A stretch of DNA of 64,000 nucleotides from Streptomyces camelliae (lineage in GTDB: Bacteria > Actinomycetota > Actinomycetes > Streptomycetales > Streptomycetaceae): the NCBI RefSeq assembly GCF_027625935.1, contig NZ_CP115300.1:1116001-1180000 (forward strand). Direction: 5' to 3'. Position numbers and translations under genes: made by a program. Positions within the stretch are counted from its first letter, which is position 1; each line of letters opens with the position of its first letter. Shown in pieces: positions 16,320 through 24,402 of the stretch. The notes under the pieces are model-generated. The model did no database searches, had not been told where the DNA came from, and worked only from the letters and a program-made list of their open reading frames with translations.

Positions 16320-16733
16320 ATGACGATGACCACCGCCGAAGCCGACAAGATCCTCTCCGCCAACTTCGCACCCTGGGTGCTGGATCTCGGGTTGCTGGTC
16401 GAGGACGTCGGCGAGGACCGGGCCGTACTGCGTCTGCCCTGGTCCGAGCGGCTGGCCCGGGAGGGCGGCGGGCTGTCGGGACAGGCGCTGATGGCGGCCG
16501 CCGACACGGCGACGGTGCTCGCGGTGTCGGCTGCGCGGGGTGCCTTCGTGCCGATGACGACGGTGCAGCAGTCGACGTCGTTCCTGAGGCCGGTGACCGG
16601 TGCGGATGTCCTGATCGAAGCGGTCCTGACGAAGCTGGGCCGCCGGACGGCGTTCGCGGACATCACGCTGAGCGACGCCGGCTCGGGCCTGCCGGCCGCC
16701 CGGGCGAGCACGGTGTATGCGATTCTGGGCTGA
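16320..16733 (+). CDS. PaaI-type hotdog thioesterase
   Basis: A 137-residue hotdog-fold protein resembling acyl-CoA thioesterases of the PaaI/YiiD type. Typical features are the central helix with GGLSGQALMAAADTATVLAV, the TVQQSTSFLRPVTG strand and the FADITLSD strand. A substrate thioester is likely but not identifiable. There is only a weak ribosome-binding site, so the mRNA may be nearly leaderless. It stands alone between the divergent protease gene and the peptide locus. Confidence 0.72.
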   Translation: MTMTTAEADKILSANFAPWVLDLGLLVEDVGEDRAVLRLPWSERLAREGGGLSGQALMAAADTATVLAVSAARGAFVPMTTVQQSTSFLRPVTGADVLIEAVLTKLGRRTAFADITLSDAGSGLPAARASTVYAILG

Positions 16734-17187
16734 CACGGTCCGCTACTGATCAGTAACGGTCCGTTCCCGACGCTGAGCGGAATCCCGGCTTCAGGGAATC
16801 TCCACATCGAATACCCAGACGGGTCACCGCCGACAGCGGATCTGCACAACCGCGCGCCCCCGGCAACACGTTTGGCGCGGAGTGCCGGATTCGCCGCTCG
16901 CGGCACAAGGGGCGGGACGCGGCGATGCCGCGCGGCTTGTGAAGGAGTCGCCGACAAGCCGTGCGCACGCCTGCACGGATGAGCCCGTTCCGCAGCCAAG
17001 TGCCCAGGTGAGCGCGTTGGTTGATTGGAAGCGCGCCCCGCGTGCGTGCTTTGATCCATCGCACCGCAGGGTCGCTGCGGGCTCTCGGGCCATGGGAGCC
17101 GGCCGGCCGCGGTCGCGGCCGTCCGTCTGTCCCCAGAGGGGGCCGCTCCCCCCTTGTGAAATATCCATCAGGAAGGGAAGTTCCATC
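16734..17187. other. Upstream region of the peptide-export locus
   Basis: There is no gene-like frame in these 450 bases except an in-frame upstream extension of the peptide gene without coding character. A 12-bp palindrome at 16744-16755 is flanked by direct copies of acggtccg. The region ends with aggaagggaag just before the peptide start at 17188. It most likely holds the promoter and operator of the locus. Confidence 0.5.
16744..16755. promoter_or_regulatory. Palindrome tactgatcagta, possible operator
   Basis: A perfect 12-bp palindrome framed by two copies of acggtccg (16735-16742 and 16756-16763). It sits 11 bases after the thioesterase stop and about 430 bases before the peptide gene. 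Function is inferred only from symmetry. Confidence 0.3.
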
Positions 17188-17403
17188 ATGAACTCCACCC
17201 CCCAGGTTGAGACCGTCGAGATCTCGGACGCCGAGCTGGACAACGTCTCCGGCGGTCTTTCCGTGAACACCCTCAACACCGTGACCGGCGCCGTCAACGG
17301 CATCGCCCCGGTTTCCGGCCTGGTCAACACCGTCGTCGGCACCGCCGAGGGTGTCACCGGCCTGAACGTCGCGCCGGTCACCAACCTGGTCGCCGGTCTC
17401 TGA
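17188..17403 (+). CDS. Double-glycine leader precursor peptide, Cys-free, exported by the adjacent NHLM system
   Basis: A 71-residue peptide. The leader (1-23) ends in the class II/NHLM-type processing motif ELDNVSGG after an acidic helix (QVETVEISDAELDN). The predicted core is 48 residues, rich in Val, Gly, Asn, Thr and Leu, with no Cys, Trp, Tyr, Lys, Arg or His and one Glu. It contains two related blocks (VTGAVNGIAPVSGLV and VTGLNVAPVTNLV). Start ATG 17188 follows aggaagggaag. No lanthipeptide synthetase, radical SAM, cyclodehydratase or other maturase is adjacent, so the product may be unmodified or modified by enzymes elsewhere. C39-peptidase cleavage after Gly23 is expected from the downstream transporter. 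Function unknown: bacteriocin, signal, or self-assembling surface peptide are all possible. Confidence 0.82.
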   Translation: MNSTPQVETVEISDAELDNVSGGLSVNTLNTVTGAVNGIAPVSGLVNTVVGTAEGVTGLNVAPVTNLVAGL

Positions 17404-17423
17404 TCGCACCCAGGTGTCACCGA

Positions 17424-17454
17424 AGTCCCGGAGCTGTTTCCCCGCTCCGGGACT
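17424..17454 (+). terminator. Hairpin between precursor gene and export genes (attenuator-like)
   Basis: A perfect 11-bp stem (agtcccggagc with gctccgggact) and 9-base loop, 20 bases after the precursor stop and 57 bases before the HlyD-like gene. Its position suggests partial termination, so that precursor transcript exceeds exporter transcript. Confidence 0.7.
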
Positions 17455-17511
17455 CTCGGGTGCCCGCGTCTGTAGTCGTCACGCTGTCTGTCCTCGGGTG
17501 AGGGAAGTCCC

Positions 17512-18315
17512 GTGCAATTCCGCCAACAGGCCCTCGCCAAGCTCCAGTCGCCGGAAGAGCTGGACCTTCCGGTGCGCCTGGCCCGTCCCCAGGGCTGGCT
17601 CGCGCTGGGGGTCACCGTCGTCGTCATGGCGGCGGCCTCCGTCTGGGCCGTGACCGGTTCGGTCGCCTCCACGGTGAGCGCGCCCGCCATCCTCACGCAC
17701 GGGCAGGGCAGTTACCTCCTGCAGAGCCCGGTGTCCGGCCAGGTCACGGCCGTCCTCGCGCAGCAGGGCGAACAGCTGCCGGCGAACGCCCCGGTCCTCA
17801 AGGTCCGTACCACGCAGGGCGATTCGGTCGTCCGCACGGTCGCCGCGGGCCGCGTCACCGCGCTCGCCGCCACCATCGGGCAGATCATCCAGACCGGCAC
17901 GAACGTCGCCGCCGTCGAGAAGGTCGCCCACGCCTCCGACCCGCTGTACGCGACCGTGTACGTCCCCGCCGAGAACGCCGCAGCCATCCCCGCGCACGCC
18001 TCCGTCGACCTCACCGTGTCCTCCGTGCCGACGCAGACGTACGGCGTCCTGCGCGGCGAGGTGAAGGCGGTGGACCGCGAGGCACAGTCGGCCCAGTCGA
18101 TCGCCGCGTTCCTCGGCGACAGCCAGCTCGGCCAGCAGTTCACCCGGGGCGGCCGCCCGGTGGCCGTCACCGTCGCGCTGGACACGTCGGCGACGAAGAG
18201 CGGCTACCGCTGGTCCACCTCCGACGGGCCGCCGTTCGGGCTCGACTCGATGACCCTCGCCTCCGCCTCGGTCAAGCTGGCCGACCAGCGTCCGATCGAT
18301 TGGCTGCTGCCGTGA
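17512..18315 (+). CDS. HlyD-family secretion adaptor, NHLM bacteriocin system
   Basis: A 267-residue membrane fusion protein with a cytoplasmic N-terminus, one membrane span (about 28-48) and an extracytoplasmic lipoyl-like domain (SPVSGQVTAVLAQQGEQL) followed by a barrel region (PLYATVYVPAEN). It matches the short HlyD-like proteins found beside paired NHLM ABC transporters. GTG 17512 follows agggaag. Its stop overlaps the GTG start of the next gene (GTGA). It probably bridges the transporter to the cell exterior in this monoderm. Confidence 0.8.
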   Translation: MQFRQQALAKLQSPEELDLPVRLARPQGWLALGVTVVVMAAASVWAVTGSVASTVSAPAILTHGQGSYLLQSPVSGQVTAVLAQQGEQLPANAPVLKVRTTQGDSVVRTVAAGRVTALAATIGQIIQTGTNVAAVEKVAHASDPLYATVYVPAENAAAIPAHASVDLTVSSVPTQTYGVLRGEVKAVDREAQSAQSIAAFLGDSQLGQQFTRGGRPVAVTVALDTSATKSGYRWSTSDGPPFGLDSMTLASASVKLADQRPIDWLLP

Positions 18316-20534
18316 GCACGACTCAGGAAACCCGCGGCCGCAGACGGGCCGCCCCGGCCAAGCGGCCGGTCCCCAAGCCCCGCGGCGGCACGGTCCGTAC
18401 CCCCACCGTGCTCCAGATGGAGGCCGTCGAGTGCGGAGCCGCCTCCCTCGCGATGGTCCTCGGCCACTACGGCCGGCACGTCCCGCTGGAGGAGCTGCGC
18501 ATCGCCTGCGGTGTCTCCCGCGACGGCTCGCGCGCCTCCAACCTCCTGAAGGCCGCCCGCAGTTACGGTCTGACGGCCAAGGGCATGCAGATGGACCTGG
18601 CGGCCCTCGCGGAGGTCGCGGCACCGGCCATCCTCTTCTGGGAGTTCAACCACTACGTCGTCTTCGACGGCATGGGCCGCCGCTTCGGCCGGCGCGGGGT
18701 GTACATCAACGACCCCGCCAAGGGCCGCCGGTTCGTGCCCATGGAGGAGTTCGACGGCAGCTTCACCGGTGTGGTGCTGGTGCTGGAGCCCGGCGACGGC
18801 TTCAGCAAGGGCGGACGCAAACCGGGCGTGCTCGGCGCGATGCCGGCCCGGCTGCGCGGGACCGCGGGCACCCTGCCCGCCGCCGTCCTGGCCAGCCTGC
18901 TGCTGGTCGCGGTCGGCGCCGCCGTGCCCGCGCTCAGCCGCACCTACATCGACATGTTCCTCATCGGCGGCCGGACCTCGCTGCTCGGCACGCTGTTCGC
19001 GTCGATGGGCACCTGTGTGCTGCTCACCCTGGTGCTGACCTGGCTCCAGCAGGCCAATCTGCTGCACGGCCGGATCATCTCCTCGACCCTGTCCAGCGCC
19101 CGTTTCCTGCGCCATCTGCTGCGGCTGCCGGTCACGTTCTTCGCCCAGCGCTCCCCCGCCGACCTGGTGCAGCGCCTTCAGTCCAACGACCAGGTCGCCG
19201 AGACCCTGGCCCGCGACCTCGCGGCGGCCGGCGTGGACGCGATCGTCGTCGTCCTGTACGCCGTGCTCCTCTACAGCTACGACCCGCAGCTGACGTTCGT
19301 CGGCATCGGCGTGGCCCTGCTCAACGTGGTCGCCATGCGGCTGGTCGTACGGCTGCGCGCGACGCGTACGGCGAAGCTGCGCGCGGACACGGCACGGCTC
19401 ACCAACACCTCGTACACCGGCCTTCAGCTGATCGAGACGATGAAGGCCACCGGCGGCGAGGACGGCTACTTCCGCAAGTGGGCCGGGCAGCACGCCACCA
19501 CCCTGGAGGAGGAGCAGCGGCTCGGGGTGCCGAGCGCGTGGCTCGGGGTGGTCGCGCCGACGCTGGCCACGTTCAACAGCGCGCTGATCCTGTGGATCGG
19601 CGGGCTCAGGGCGGTCGAGGGGCACATCTCGGTCGGTCTGCTGGTCGCGTTCCAGGCGCTGGTGGCCCGCTTCACCGCCCCGCTCACCCGGCTCAACGGC
19701 GTGGCGGGCCGCATCCAGGACTTCGCCGCCGACGTGGCCCGGCTGAAGGACGTGGAGAACTTCCAGGCCGACCCGCTCTACGCCCGCCCCGGCGGCGCCG
19801 ACTCCACACGCCGGCTCCAGGGGCACGTCGAGCTGGAGAACGTCACCTTCGGCTACAGCCCCCTGGACAAACCGCTGCTCAGCGGCTTCGACCTGACCGT
19901 GGGTCCGGGGCAGCAGGTCGCGCTGGTCGGCGGCTCGGGCAGCGGCAAGTCGACGGTGTCCCGGCTGATCTCGGGCCTGTACGCCCCGTGGGACGGCGTG
20001 ATCCGGATCGACGGCCGCCGGCTGGAGGACATCCCGCGCGGGGCGCTGGCCTCCTCCGTCTCCTTCGTCGACCAGGACGTGTTCCTCTTCGAGGGCACGG
20101 TCCGCGACAACGTGGCCCTGTGGGATCCGTCGATCCCGGACGAGGCCGTGGTGGAGGCGCTGAAGGACGCGGCCCTGTACGACGTCGTCATGCGCCGGCC
20201 CGGCGGCATCCACAGCACGGTCGAGCAGGACGGCCACAACTTCTCCGGCGGCCAGCGCCAGCGCCTGGAGATCGCGCGGGCGCTGGTGCGCCGGCCGAGC
20301 ATCCTCGTGCTGGACGAGGTGACGAGCGCGCTGGACGCGGAGACCGAGCTGATCGTGATGGACAACCTGCGCCGGCGCGGCTGCGCCTGTGTGGTGATCG
20401 CCCACCGGCTGAGCACGGTCCGCGACAGCGACGAGATCGTGGTGCTCCAGCACGGCACGGTCGTCGAACGCGGCAGGCACGAGGAACTGGTGGCGCACGG
20501 CGGCACGTACGCGGCACTGGTCAGGGAGCGGTGA
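18312..20534 (+). CDS. C39 peptidase-containing ABC transporter (NHLM family)
   Basis: A 740-residue combined protease/exporter. The N-terminal C39 domain has Gln35, Cys41 (QMEAVECGAAS), His114 (FNHYVVFDG) and Asp134 (YINDPAKG), all catalytic residues in place. Six membrane helices follow (about 180-450). The ATPase domain has Walker A near 540 (GGSGSGKST), signature FSGGQRQRLEIARAL, Walker B ILVLDEVTSALD and the H-loop IAHRL. It should cut the precursor after its Gly-Gly and export the core. GTG 18312 overlaps the preceding stop. The next gene begins one base after its stop. Confidence 0.93.
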   Translation: MSTTQETRGRRRAAPAKRPVPKPRGGTVRTPTVLQMEAVECGAASLAMVLGHYGRHVPLEELRIACGVSRDGSRASNLLKAARSYGLTAKGMQMDLAALAEVAAPAILFWEFNHYVVFDGMGRRFGRRGVYINDPAKGRRFVPMEEFDGSFTGVVLVLEPGDGFSKGGRKPGVLGAMPARLRGTAGTLPAAVLASLLLVAVGAAVPALSRTYIDMFLIGGRTSLLGTLFASMGTCVLLTLVLTWLQQANLLHGRIISSTLSSARFLRHLLRLPVTFFAQRSPADLVQRLQSNDQVAETLARDLAAAGVDAIVVVLYAVLLYSYDPQLTFVGIGVALLNVVAMRLVVRLRATRTAKLRADTARLTNTSYTGLQLIETMKATGGEDGYFRKWAGQHATTLEEEQRLGVPSAWLGVVAPTLATFNSALILWIGGLRAVEGHISVGLLVAFQALVARFTAPLTRLNGVAGRIQDFAADVARLKDVENFQADPLYARPGGADSTRRLQGHVELENVTFGYSPLDKPLLSGFDLTVGPGQQVALVGGSGSGKSTVSRLISGLYAPWDGVIRIDGRRLEDIPRGALASSVSFVDQDVFLFEGTVRDNVALWDPSIPDEAVVEALKDAALYDVVMRRPGGIHSTVEQDGHNFSGGQRQRLEIARALVRRPSILVLDEVTSALDAETELIVMDNLRRRGCACVVIAHRLSTVRDSDEIVVLQHGTVVERGRHEELVAHGGTYAALVRER

Positions 20535-20535
20535 G

Positions 20536-23361
20536 ATGACGACGGTCCAGGAGGGATACAACGGCGACCTCGTGCTCGGCGCGCTGGGGTCCATGGGCAC
20601 CCGCATCGACTGTGCCGGCTTCAACCGCGTCGACCTGGAAGGCCCGCAGGTGCTGTGGCTGGTCGCGGCGGGCGCCCTGGACCTGTTCGCGGTGGACGCC
20701 GCCCAGCAGGGCCACTGGCACCACCTCGGCCGGCTGGAGGCGGGCACGCTGCTGCTCGGCCCGGTCGCGGGGCCCCAGCACACCCTGGTGGCCCGCCCGG
20801 TGCGCGACTGCGCGCTGCACCGGATCAGCCTGCGCGAGCTGTACCAGCCCGCCAACACCCAGACCTGGTCGTACGACGAGTACGGCAACCCGCAGTACGT
20901 CCCGCCCGCCACCAGCCCGCTGGAGTACGCGGTCGCGCTCGGCGTCGGCCGCGGCCTGTCCGTCCTGTTCCAGGCCCCGATGGCCGAGGACCGCTCCCAG
21001 GCGCCCACCGACGACGACGTGTTCTGGATGCAGGTCCCGCCGGGCAGCGTGCAGTACGGCTCGCTCTACGGCGCGGAGGCCGCCGCCGATCTGCTGATGG
21101 ACCCGGCGCTGTGGCAGTCGATGGTGGACCAGCAGTACCGGCTGCTGACCGCGCTGGACCGGTGGATCGAGCAGCTGGAGCGCACCCACGAGACCCGCGC
21201 GGCCGCCGGTATCAAGGCCGGTGAGGAGGTCCGCGCCCAGGCCGACCGGACGCTGCTCGCCTCCATCGGCAAGCGCTCGGCCCGCCGGACCACGGCCGCC
21301 GACGCGGATGCCGGGTACGCGGCCTGCAAGCTGGTCGCCGAGGCGGCCGGGATCAAGCTCGCCGAGTCCGCGCAGAGCGGCACCGAGAGCGAACGCCTCG
21401 ACCCGGTGGAGCGGGTCGCCCTCGCCTCCCGGGTACGCACCCGGACCGTACGGCTCCAGGGGCGCTGGTGGCGGGAGAACGTGGGCCCGCTGGTCGGGCA
21501 CCGGGCACTGTCCGGGGCGCCGGTCGCGCTGCTGTGGCGGCGCGGCGGCTATGTGGCCGTCCATCCGGGCACCGGGCGCGAGACGCCGGTCGAGAAGGCG
21601 AACGCGGAGGAGTTCGAGCCGCGCGGGGTGATGTTCTACCGGCCGCTGCCCGACAAGGCGCTCACGCCGCTCGGTCTGCTGCGGTTCAGCCTCCAGGGCA
21701 CGCGCGGCGATCTGCTCAACCTGCTGCTGGCCGGGCTGGTGACGGTGGCGATCGGCGCGCTGGTGCCGGTCGCGACCGGCAAGGTGCTCGGCGAGTACGT
21801 GCCGAAGGCACAGGAAGGCCTGATCGCCCAGGTGTGCCTGGCCGTGATGGTGAGCGGGGTGGTCGCGGCGGCGTTCACGCTGCTGGAGAACCTGTCCATC
21901 CTGCGGCTGGAGGGCCGGATCGAGGCCGCGCTCCAGCCCGCCGTGTGGGACAGGCTGCTCCGGCTGCCCACCCGGTTCTTCACCCAGCGCTCCACCGGTG
22001 AGCTGGCCAGCGCCGCCATGGGCATCAGCGCGATCCGCCGGCTGCTGGCGGGGGTCGGCCCGGTGGTCGCGCAGTCGGTGACGGTCGGTGCGATGAACCT
22101 CGGCATGCTGTTCTGGTACAGCCCGGCGCTGGCGATGGCGGCGCTCGGCATGCTCGTCGTCATCGCGGCCGTGTTCCTGGGCCTTGGGCTGTGGCAGGTG
22201 CGCTGGCAGCGGCGGCTGGTGACACTCGGCAACAAGCTGAACAACCAGGCCTTCCAGACCCTGCGCGGCCTGCCCAAGCTGCGGGTGGCGGCGGCCGAGA
22301 ACTACGCGTACGCCGCCTGGGCGCGGGAGTTCGCGCGCAGCCGGGAGCTGCAGCAGAAGGTCGGCCGGATCAAGAACCTCACGACGGTGCTGGGCGCGGT
22401 CTATCTGCCGATCGTCACGCTGCTGATGTTCATGCTGCTGGCGGGCCCGGCGAGGGGCGCGATGTCGGCGGCGGACTTCCTCACCTTCAACACCTCGGTG
22501 ACGATGGTGCTGACCTCGGTCACCCAGCTGACCGGCTCCTTCGTCTCGGCGGTGGCCGCGCTGCCGCTGTTCGAGGAGATCAAGCCGGTCTTCGAGGCGA
22601 TGCCCGAGGTGCGCACGTCGAGCACCCGGCCGGGCCCGCTGTCGGGTGCGCTGGAGGCCCGGCGCCTCTCCTTCCGGTACGCCGACGACGGCCCCCTCGT
22701 TCTCGACGACGTGTCCTTCGCCGTCCGGCCGGGCGAGTTCGTCGCGGTCGTCGGTCCGAGCGGCTGCGGCAAGTCCACCCTGCTGCGGCTGCTGATCGGC
22801 TTCGACAAGCCGGTCTCCGGCAGCGTCCTGTACGACGGCCAGGACCTGGCGGCGCTCGACCAGTCGGCGGTGCGCCGGCAGTGCGGAGTGGTCCTCCAGC
22901 ACGCCCAGCCCTTCACCGGCTCCATCCTGGACGTGATCTGCGGCACCGAGCCGTACACGCCGGAGGAGGCGATGGCGGCGGCCGAGATGGCGGGGCTCGC
23001 GGAGGACATCAAGCGGATGCCGATGGGCCTGCACACGATCGTGGCGGCGGGCGGCGCGATCTCCGGCGGCCAGCGCCAGCGCCTGATGATCGCCCAGGCC
23101 CTGATCCGGCGCCCGCGCATCCTCTTCTTCGACGAGGCCACCAGCGCCCTGGACAACGACACCCAGCGCATCGTCATCGACAGCACGCGCAAGCTGAACG
23201 CCACCCGCGTCGTCATCGCGCACCGGCTCTCGACCGTCCTGGACGCCGACCGGGTGATCGTGATGGAGGACGGCAAGGTCGTCCAGCAGGGCAGCCCGGC
23301 CGAGCTGCTCGCCGACACCGGCGGCCGGCTGCACGAGCTGGTGCGCAGGCAGCTGGCCTAG
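20536..23361 (+). CDS. Second NHLM-type ABC transporter (permease-ATPase with N-terminal domain)
   Basis: A 941-residue partner transporter. Residues 1-390 form a soluble region: a cyclic-nucleotide-binding-like N-terminal fold and a domain preceding the permease (RLQGRWWRENVGPLVGH). Membrane helices follow (about 395-680), then an ATPase with Walker A near 741 (GPSGCGKST), signature ISGGQRQRLMIAQAL and Walker B ILFFDEATSALD. Paired transporters of this length with a C39 transporter and an HlyD-like protein define the NHLM export module. It has no peptidase domain. Stop codon overlaps that of the convergent YihY gene in the palindrome cctagg. Confidence 0.9.
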   Translation: MTTVQEGYNGDLVLGALGSMGTRIDCAGFNRVDLEGPQVLWLVAAGALDLFAVDAAQQGHWHHLGRLEAGTLLLGPVAGPQHTLVARPVRDCALHRISLRELYQPANTQTWSYDEYGNPQYVPPATSPLEYAVALGVGRGLSVLFQAPMAEDRSQAPTDDDVFWMQVPPGSVQYGSLYGAEAAADLLMDPALWQSMVDQQYRLLTALDRWIEQLERTHETRAAAGIKAGEEVRAQADRTLLASIGKRSARRTTAADADAGYAACKLVAEAAGIKLAESAQSGTESERLDPVERVALASRVRTRTVRLQGRWWRENVGPLVGHRALSGAPVALLWRRGGYVAVHPGTGRETPVEKANAEEFEPRGVMFYRPLPDKALTPLGLLRFSLQGTRGDLLNLLLAGLVTVAIGALVPVATGKVLGEYVPKAQEGLIAQVCLAVMVSGVVAAAFTLLENLSILRLEGRIEAALQPAVWDRLLRLPTRFFTQRSTGELASAAMGISAIRRLLAGVGPVVAQSVTVGAMNLGMLFWYSPALAMAALGMLVVIAAVFLGLGLWQVRWQRRLVTLGNKLNNQAFQTLRGLPKLRVAAAENYAYAAWAREFARSRELQQKVGRIKNLTTVLGAVYLPIVTLLMFMLLAGPARGAMSAADFLTFNTSVTMVLTSVTQLTGSFVSAVAALPLFEEIKPVFEAMPEVRTSSTRPGPLSGALEARRLSFRYADDGPLVLDDVSFAVRPGEFVAVVGPSGCGKSTLLRLLIGFDKPVSGSVLYDGQDLAALDQSAVRRQCGVVLQHAQPFTGSILDVICGTEPYTPEEAMAAAEMAGLAEDIKRMPMGLHTIVAAGGAISGGQRQRLMIAQALIRRPRILFFDEATSALDNDTQRIVIDSTRKLNATRVVIAHRLSTVLDADRVIVMEDGKVVQQGSPAELLADTGGRLHELVRRQLA

Positions 23362-24227
23362 GGCTCCTCGCACTCGTCCTCGGGCCGCTGGTGGTGGGAC
23401 GGAAGCCAGTGGTGCTCGACGAACCAGCGGCCGAACAGGGCACCGCCGTAGATGACGAACCCGACGCCGATCAGCCAGGACTCGACCACGAGGACGGTGC
23501 CGACGGCGCCGTAGCTGAGCGCGTTGGTGACGATCAGCGGGGTGAAGACGAGGTAGGAGAACGCGCGCAGGCCGACCAGGCCGAGGACAGTGGCGACGGC
23601 GCCCGGCAGCAGGGAACGCCAGTGGACCTGGCCGCCCAGCAGGAAGCGCTGCCCCCACCAGAAGAAGACCACGCCCGTCACGGCGGACAGCACGACCCGC
23701 TGGCTGCCGGGCACGGCGGCCTTCGTGGCGGCCTCCTGGTAGAGGTAGGCGGTGAGCACCAGCAGCCAGGTCGCCTGCCGCCACACCCGGTGCCAGGGGC
23801 CTGCGGCCACGCCCCAGATCCGCTCGTAGGCGTTCTGCACACTGCCGCCGAAGGTCACGCCGAACACGCCGAGCAGGACGAGGCCGAAGACGCTGGTCGT
23901 GCCGACGACGTTGCGCGGCGGGCTGATGACGTCGGTGAGCGCGTGGGCGGACGTCCCGGACAGGCCCATGCCGTCGGTGAGCCAGGAGGCGAAACCGCCC
24001 CGCGCCAGGGGGTCGGCGGCGGCGACCACGATCAGCAGCGGTGCCAGCGTCACCAGGGCGAGCGTGGCGAACCCCATGGCCCGGTGCATCAGTTCCAGCT
24101 CCCGGCCGTGCTCGATCAGGGCCCGCACCCTGAGCCACTCCCAGGCGCGGTGCAGGCCGCGCCGCCACCGCTTCACGGCTCCTCCCGGGCTCGCCGCCGC
24201 CACGCTCTCCTGAGGCGATTCATCCAT
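23358..24227 (-). CDS. YihY/BrkB-family integral membrane protein
   Basis: A 289-residue polytopic membrane protein with about six hydrophobic segments. It shows the YihY/UPF0761 features: a long N-terminal amphipathic helix, LALVTLAPLLIVV, the GGSVQNAYERIWG segment after the third span, and an acidic C-terminus. The biochemical role of the family is not established; it was once misassigned as ribonuclease BN. It is convergent with the NHLM operon and divergent from the DHA2 exporter. Confidence 0.82.
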   Translation of the reverse strand: MDESPQESVAAASPGGAVKRWRRGLHRAWEWLRVRALIEHGRELELMHRAMGFATLALVTLAPLLIVVAAADPLARGGFASWLTDGMGLSGTSAHALTDVISPPRNVVGTTSVFGLVLLGVFGVTFGGSVQNAYERIWGVAAGPWHRVWRQATWLLVLTAYLYQEAATKAAVPGSQRVVLSAVTGVVFFWWGQRFLLGGQVHWRSLLPGAVATVLGLVGLRAFSYLVFTPLIVTNALSYGAVGTVLVVESWLIGVGFVIYGGALFGRWFVEHHWLPSHHQRPEDECEEP

Positions 24228-24292
24228 CCTGGCGCGCTCCGGGCAACTCGCCGCCGCCGTGGCACACCCGGCCGGGGCACTCCAAGGAATCC

Positions 24293-24314
24293 AGCGAAAC
24301 GTTGCCGTTTCGCT
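24293..24314. promoter_or_regulatory. Inverted repeat, likely TetR-type operator 1
   Basis: Perfect 8-bp arms agcgaaac / gtttcgct separated by six bases, upstream of the DHA2 exporter. It shares the cgaaac/gtttcg half-sites with the second repeat 25 bases downstream. Confidence 0.6.
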
Positions 24315-24338
24315 GAAAGTGTTCTACGCTCGATGTGT

Positions 24339-24353
24339 ACGAAACAGTTTCGT
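24339..24353. promoter_or_regulatory. Inverted repeat, likely TetR-type operator 2
   Basis: Perfect 7-bp arms acgaaac / gtttcgt around a single A, 49 bases before the exporter start. A site of this form is typical of TetR-family repressors. No tetR gene is adjacent. Confidence 0.65.
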
Positions 24354-24402
24354 TTACGTGCCGTTCACTTCCGCACCCCGGACGACTTCCCTGGAGTGGT
24401 TC

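Noticed and set aside
16882..17187. An N-terminal extension of the double-glycine precursor
   Set aside because: The in-frame upstream sequence lacks coding character, and aggaagggaag directly precedes ATG 17188, which gives a standard-length leader.
20521..24168. A 1215-residue open frame antisense to the NHLM transporters
   Set aside because: It is a mirror of GC-rich coding sequence, rich in Arg/Gly/Gln/His with no family features, and it covers two clearly functional genes on the other strand.
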